Of a stretch of DNA of 64,000 nucleotides, positions 60,415 to 64,000 are shown piece after piece. The stretch's first letter is position 1. Every line of letters begins with the position of its first letter. The stretch covers positions 3,348,001-3,412,000 of the forward strand of contig NZ_CP026115.2 of NCBI RefSeq assembly GCF_009883635.2, written 5' to 3'. The position numbers were made by a program, and so were the translations under genes. The DNA is from Pseudomonas putida (GTDB lineage: Bacteria; Pseudomonadota; Gammaproteobacteria; Pseudomonadales; Pseudomonadaceae). Under the pieces are notes generated by a model. The model worked only from the letters and a program-made list of their open reading frames with translations, did not search any database and was not told where the DNA came from.

Positions 60415-60717
60415 TCAGTACACCGGGTTACGGGCGATCACATCGCTCTCGAAGCATTCCTGCTCGACAATCAGCGGCTCGACCAGCGGGCGGCTGTCGC
60501 GAAAATGGGCGGTCTGGGTGTGTGCTTCGTACGCATCATCGTCACGATAGATCTCGTACAGGTAGATCACGTCTGGGTCGACCCTGTCCTGGGAGACGTC
60601 GAACACCAGGCAGCCGGGCTCGGTAGCAACAGAAGCAGCGGCATTGACCTTGATGGCGGTGAGAAAGTCCTCGGCGCAGCCGGGTTTTAGGCGGGTCTTG
60701 ATGAACAGACTATACAC
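60415..60717 (-). CDS. Antibiotic-biosynthesis-monooxygenase (ABM) fold protein, quinol monooxygenase-like
   Basis: The 100-residue product is a small dimeric ferredoxin-like alpha/beta protein (MYSLFIKTRLKPGCAEDFLTAIKVNAAASVATEPGCLVFDVSQD shortened here to its ABM pattern: EPGCLVFDV and YLYEIYRDDDAYEAH). YgiN-type relatives oxidise quinols without cofactor. It starts at GTG 60717 with AAGGA seven bases upstream. It is divergent from the VOC gene across a palindrome (60752-60761), so the two may be coregulated in aromatic or quinone metabolism. Confidence 0.8.
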   Translation of the reverse strand: MYSLFIKTRLKPGCAEDFLTAIKVNAAASVATEPGCLVFDVSQDRVDPDVIYLYEIYRDDDAYEAHTQTAHFRDSRPLVEPLIVEQECFESDVIARNPVY

Positions 60718-60751
60718 AGGGCGGTCCTTTTGTTTTAAATTCCATTCTTAA

Positions 60752-60761
60752 TTGTATACAA
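60752..60761. promoter_or_regulatory. Palindromic operator candidate
   Basis: TTGTATACAA is a perfect 10-bp palindrome in the 60-bp divergent gap between the monooxygenase and VOC genes. It resembles operators of GntR-type regulators, but no regulator gene is adjacent. Confidence 0.45.
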
Positions 60762-60777
60762 AAATGGAGTCGCGCCA

Positions 60778-61191
60778 ATGTCCGAATTACCTGTTCGCCC
60801 CGGTCGCCTCAATGGTCTGCGCCACATCGCCCTGCTGGTGCCCAACCTGGAGGAGTGCGAGCGTTTCTATGTCGATGTCTTGGGCATGGAGGTACTGAAC
60901 CGGGCCAACGAAGACCTGGTTTACCTGACCTGCGGTAACGACAATCTGTCGCTGGGGCGTGGGGCAGGGGCGGCCAATGGGCTGCAGACCCTGGACCATT
61001 ATGGGTTCATCGTGGACAGCGTCGAGGAGCTGGAGGCCTGGTACCAGTACTTCAAGGCACGTGGGGTGACGTTGCTCGACCGGCCGTTCAACCATGGCGA
61101 TGGTGCGCGCAGCTTCCACCTGCTGGACCCGGCGGGGAACAAGGTGCAGCCGCTGTATCACCCGTCGGTGTCAGGGCAGCGGCTGGTGTAG
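60778..61191 (+). CDS. VOC-family (glyoxalase/dioxygenase fold) protein
   Basis: The 137-residue protein has the VOC pattern LRHIALLVPNLEECERFYVDVLGMEV (first His near 17) and the second half LDHYGFIVDSVEELEAWYQYFKARGVTLLDR with a second metal-binding His near 63 and KVQPLYH near the end. VOC proteins include glyoxalase I, fosfomycin resistance proteins and extradiol dioxygenases; substrate is not deducible. It is divergent from the ABM-type monooxygenase. Its stop is close to the convergent large DUF748 gene. Confidence 0.82.
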   Translation: MSELPVRPGRLNGLRHIALLVPNLEECERFYVDVLGMEVLNRANEDLVYLTCGNDNLSLGRGAGAANGLQTLDHYGFIVDSVEELEAWYQYFKARGVTLLDRPFNHGDGARSFHLLDPAGNKVQPLYHPSVSGQRLV

Positions 61192-61212
61192 GAGCGCGTT
61201 CGGGCTTTCTGA

Positions 61213-64000
61213 CTATTCGGCATCCAGATGCATCGGCGTAATCACTCGCCCATCACTCTCGGCCTGCCCCAGGTTGGTATCGATGAAGTACACCCGGTCA
61301 TCCTCGAGCTTGCCCTTGTCGACCAGGTAGTCCTTGATGCTGCTGGCCCGCTCCTGGCCAAGGGTACGCAGCAATGCAGTGCTTTCAGCCCAGGACTTGA
61401 TCACCGCTTCGCGCAACTTGGCGGTGCGCTCGTCACGGCTCAACTGCTCCCATTCGGCCGGCGGTTGCTGCTTCAGGCGGGTACGGTAGATACCTTCGAG
61501 CATCGCCGGTTTGTCGCTGTCATCGACCAGCAGCATCGAGGCATTGGCCGGTACCTTGTCGCCACGACGTTGCAGGATCTTGTACCAGGTCGCCTGGTAC
61601 TCGCGCTCCAGGCGCTGCTGGGCGATCAATGGGCCGTCGCTGCTCTGGGCGCTGGTGCCTTCGATTTCCAGGCGCAGCGCCGGGCGTTCCTTGAGGGCGG
61701 ACGCGAGCTTCTCCAGTGTCGACTGCGCATCGCCACTGAGTTCACTGGAGCCTGGGGCAAACGCCACCGTACCGAGGTCTTCCGAGCCACCACCGGAAAT
61801 CAGCCCACCGATGAACTTGAACGGTGCCTGGGCCGCGCGCAGCACCAGATTGCGCAGGGTCTGCCAGACGATTGGCATGACGCTGAATTGCGGGTTGTTA
61901 AGGTCGCCTGAAACCGGTAGTTCGATGGAGATCCGCCCTTCAGTGTCCTTGAGCAGGGCAATCGCCAGGCGGATCGGCAGGTCCACCGCATCCGGGCTGT
62001 CGACTTTTTCACCCAGCTGCAGCTGCTCGACCACCACCTTGTTTTCGGCCTTGAGCTGGCCGTTGGTGATCAGGTAATGCAGGTCGAGGTTCAACCGTCC
62101 CTTGCGGATGCGGAAGCCGGCGAACTTGCCGGAGTAGGGCGTCAGGGTGGTCAGTTCGACGCGCTTGAAGCTGGTGGCGATATCCAGGCTGGCCAGCGGG
62201 TTGAACGGGTTGAGTGCGCCCTTGATGGTGACCGGGGCATAACGATCGACCTTGCCTTTGACGTCGACCTTGGCCGGTGCCGGCTTGCGGTTGTCGATGG
62301 TGCCGATCTGGCCATTGAGCTGCTGGATGGCAGTGGCGAAGTTCGGTGTCAGGGTCAGGTCGGCGAAGTTGGCCGAGCCATCGTTGATGTCGATCTGGCC
62401 GATGTGGATGCCCAGGGGTTTGCTGGCTGCAGCGCTGGCAGGCTTGGCCGGGCTGCGGGCCGGCGCGCCGGCCGGTTGTGGGATGAGCAGGTCGTCGACG
62501 CTGGTGGTGCGGTCTTCGTTGATGATGAAGCGCGCGTAGGGCTGCAGCAGGGTCACCTTGTCGATCGACAGAGCATCACCGTGCACATACGACAGGCCAT
62601 CGACGTTGACTTGCTGCCATTTGACGAAGTCTCGGCCCTTGATGGTGTCCAGGGTGTGCAGCTGGTTGACCTGTGCCTTGCCGGCGACGCTGAAGGCCAG
62701 TGGCTCGGTGCTCTTGAGATCGACCTTGAGGTCGCTGGCGAGCATGCCACTGCGCAGTTCGAGGCGAATGAAAGGGCTGATGTAGGCCTGGGCGACTCGC
62801 AGGTCGATGTCACGGGTGCTGACATCGAGCTTGGCCGTGACCGGCGCCAGGTTCACTTCACCGGCCGCCTGCAGCTTGCCTTGCTTGCCAATGCCAGTGT
62901 CGAGCTTGAGCGTGAAAGGCGACTGGTTGAGGCTGTCGAAACCCTGCATGTCAAGGTTCAACGGGCCTACATCCAGTGCCACCGGCTCCTTCTGGCTGCG
63001 GTCGGCAAGGTGGACCTGATAGTTGCGCAGTTGCACGTCCTTGAGCAGTACCTGCCAGGGCTTGTTCGGCGCTTTCGCGGCTTTTTCTTCTGCGCTCGGT
63101 TCGGCAGCAGCCGGTTCGGCCTGTTCCTTCGGCGTGGCCTTGGCCGGCTGGCTGGCGAACAGCTTCTGCCAGTCGAGTTGGCCGTCCTTTTCCAGGGCTG
63201 CCCAGGTTTCCAGTTTTTCGCTGCGCACCTTGCCGACGGTGACCAGCTGCTTGGCCAGGTCGATGGATGTCTCGCTCACTTCCAGGCTGGCCAGGCGTGC
63301 CAACGGCCGGTCATCCGGAGCCTTGATGGCGAACGGCGCGATCTTGAGCGCGGTGTTGTCCAGCAACAGCTCGGTTTCCTTGGACAGGTTGAGCTTGTAG
63401 TGGGTGTCCAGGCTGAATACGCCGTCCTCGAGCACAAGGGGCACGGCATCACGCACATAGGGCCAGAACAGCTTCATCTTGCCGTCGGTGACCTTAAGCG
63501 TGCCTTCCGAGGCAATCGGCGCCAGGCTGAGGGTGCCGTTCCAGTCGACCCGCCCACCGTTGGGGCCAAGCGCCACCAGGGTCATGTCGGCGTTGTCGTC
63601 CGGCAGGGTGCTGAGGTTCTTCAGCTCCAGGTTCATGTCATCGTAGACGAACTCGATCGGCTCGCTTGGGCGCTGATCCTGAAAATGCAGGTAGCCGCCG
63701 CTGAGCTTGATGCTGTCGATACGCATTGGGAACGGGTCGCTGGGCGGCTCGTCCGGCTTGGGTTTGCTGGCAGGCAGCTTTAACAGTTGGGTCAGGTTGA
63801 GCGTGCCGTCCTTGGCGAACAGCACTTCGTTGCGTGGCTTGTCGAGCTCGATCGCCTGCAAGTGCAGGGCACGTTTCCACAGGCTGTCGAGCGCCAGATT
63901 GGCGTACAGCCGTTCGAAGCCGACCTGCTCCTTGCCGGGCTCGCCCAGCTGCAGGCCCCACACTGTCAGCTCGAGGCTGAAGGGATTGAGTTCGATGCGT
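61213..64000 (-). CDS. DUF748/AsmA-like envelope protein with OmpA-type C-terminal motif (5' end outside window)
   Basis: The frame stays open through the right window edge, so the N-terminus is missing; about 929 residues are visible. The apparent start at GTG 63963 is internal, since the frame continues upstream as LNPFSLELTVWGLQL. The body is a long beta-rich repeat region resembling DUF748/AsmA family proteins (e.g. FLHFQDQRPSEP-like and ISIELPVSGDLNNPQFSVMPIVW). Near the C-terminus VAFAPGSSELSGDAQSTLEKLASAL and LRLEIEGTSAQSS resemble an OmpA-like peptidoglycan-binding stretch, although divergent. It is likely in the periplasm and may bridge membranes or transport lipids, by analogy with the family only. 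Confidence 0.8.
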   Translation of the reverse strand, partial: RIELNPFSLELTVWGLQLGEPGKEQVGFERLYANLALDSLWKRALHLQAIELDKPRNEVLFAKDGTLNLTQLLKLPASKPKPDEPPSDPFPMRIDSIKLSGGYLHFQDQRPSEPIEFVYDDMNLELKNLSTLPDDNADMTLVALGPNGGRVDWNGTLSLAPIASEGTLKVTDGKMKLFWPYVRDAVPLVLEDGVFSLDTHYKLNLSKETELLLDNTALKIAPFAIKAPDDRPLARLASLEVSETSIDLAKQLVTVGKVRSEKLETWAALEKDGQLDWQKLFASQPAKATPKEQAEPAAAEPSAEEKAAKAPNKPWQVLLKDVQLRNYQVHLADRSQKEPVALDVGPLNLDMQGFDSLNQSPFTLKLDTGIGKQGKLQAAGEVNLAPVTAKLDVSTRDIDLRVAQAYISPFIRLELRSGMLASDLKVDLKSTEPLAFSVAGKAQVNQLHTLDTIKGRDFVKWQQVNVDGLSYVHGDALSIDKVTLLQPYARFIINEDRTTSVDDLLIPQPAGAPARSPAKPASAAASKPLGIHIGQIDINDGSANFADLTLTPNFATAIQQLNGQIGTIDNRKPAPAKVDVKGKVDRYAPVTIKGALNPFNPLASLDIATSFKRVELTTLTPYSGKFAGFRIRKGRLNLDLHYLITNGQLKAENKVVVEQLQLGEKVDSPDAVDLPIRLAIALLKDTEGRISIELPVSGDLNNPQFSVMPIVWQTLRNLVLRAAQAPFKFIGGLISGGGSEDLGTVAFAPGSSELSGDAQSTLEKLASALKERPALRLEIEGTSAQSSDGPLIAQQRLEREYQATWYKILQRRGDKVPANASMLLVDDSDKPAMLEGIYRTRLKQQPPAEWEQLSRDERTAKLREAVIKSWAESTALLRTLGQERASSIKDYLVDKGKLEDDRVYFIDTNLGQAESDGRVITPMHLDAE

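Overview
This window is a chromosomal segment of a fluorescent Pseudomonas, most likely of the P. putida group. The evidence is the gene order (lldPD-dld, smpB/ratA/rnfH, bamE/fur/recN, grpE-dnaK-dnaJ-dapB-carAB-greA, rlmE-ftsH-folP-glmM-tpiA-secG, rimP-nusA-infB-rbfA-truB-rpsO-pnp), the high GC content, the tmRNA tag ANDENYEGYALAA, and REP-like palindromes of the GGCCTCTTCGCGGG type between genes. Species assignment is inference; no marker was compared against a database. I see no insertion sequence, prophage, CRISPR array or defence island.

Layout. 1-9.3 kb: an HI0933/TIGR03862-type flavoprotein (cut by the left edge) whose coding and upstream region carries an unusual cluster of DnaA-box 9-mers, then an HDAC-like deacetylase, a histidine phosphatase, a GNAT, tesB plus a HAD phosphatase, a quinone-reductase-like MDR protein, and a three-gene iron-type ABC importer. 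9.3-16.6 kb: a sugar-acid island with a GntR/FadR-type repressor facing an MFS transporter and glucarate dehydratase (gudD), then a LysR regulator facing a 2-hydroxyacid dehydrogenase and a GudP-like transporter. 16.9-21.2 kb: an amino-acid permease, a 250-bp near-palindromic repeat, and a LysR/DHA2 efflux pair. 21.3-22.1 kb: ssrA (tmRNA) and a small secreted protein. 22.3-29.1 kb: the lactate regulon lldP-lldD-dld with divergent lldR and one perfect LldR-type operator.

29.2-60.3 kb is the conserved housekeeping core. SmpB and tmRNA (trans-translation) lie 8 kb apart. RatA, RnfH, BamE, Fur and RecN follow. grpE and dnaK are each preceded by a textbook sigma-32 promoter, and dnaJ and dapB follow. 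carAB-greA supply carbamoyl phosphate and a transcript-cleavage factor. ftsH, folP, glmM, tpiA, secG, tRNA-Leu(GAG) and tRNA-fMet precede the rimP-nusA-infB-rbfA-truB-rpsO-pnp translation/RNA-decay operon, in which pnp is preceded by two long leader hairpins typical of RNase III autoregulation.

60-64 kb: a BON-domain secreted protein with a candidate sigma-54 promoter, a divergent quinol-monooxygenase/VOC pair sharing a palindromic operator candidate, and a large DUF748/AsmA-like envelope protein cut by the right edge.

No clear undescribed multi-gene system is present. The signals I consider least explained are the DnaA-box cluster (about 175-1154) and the large palindrome (18361-18613).
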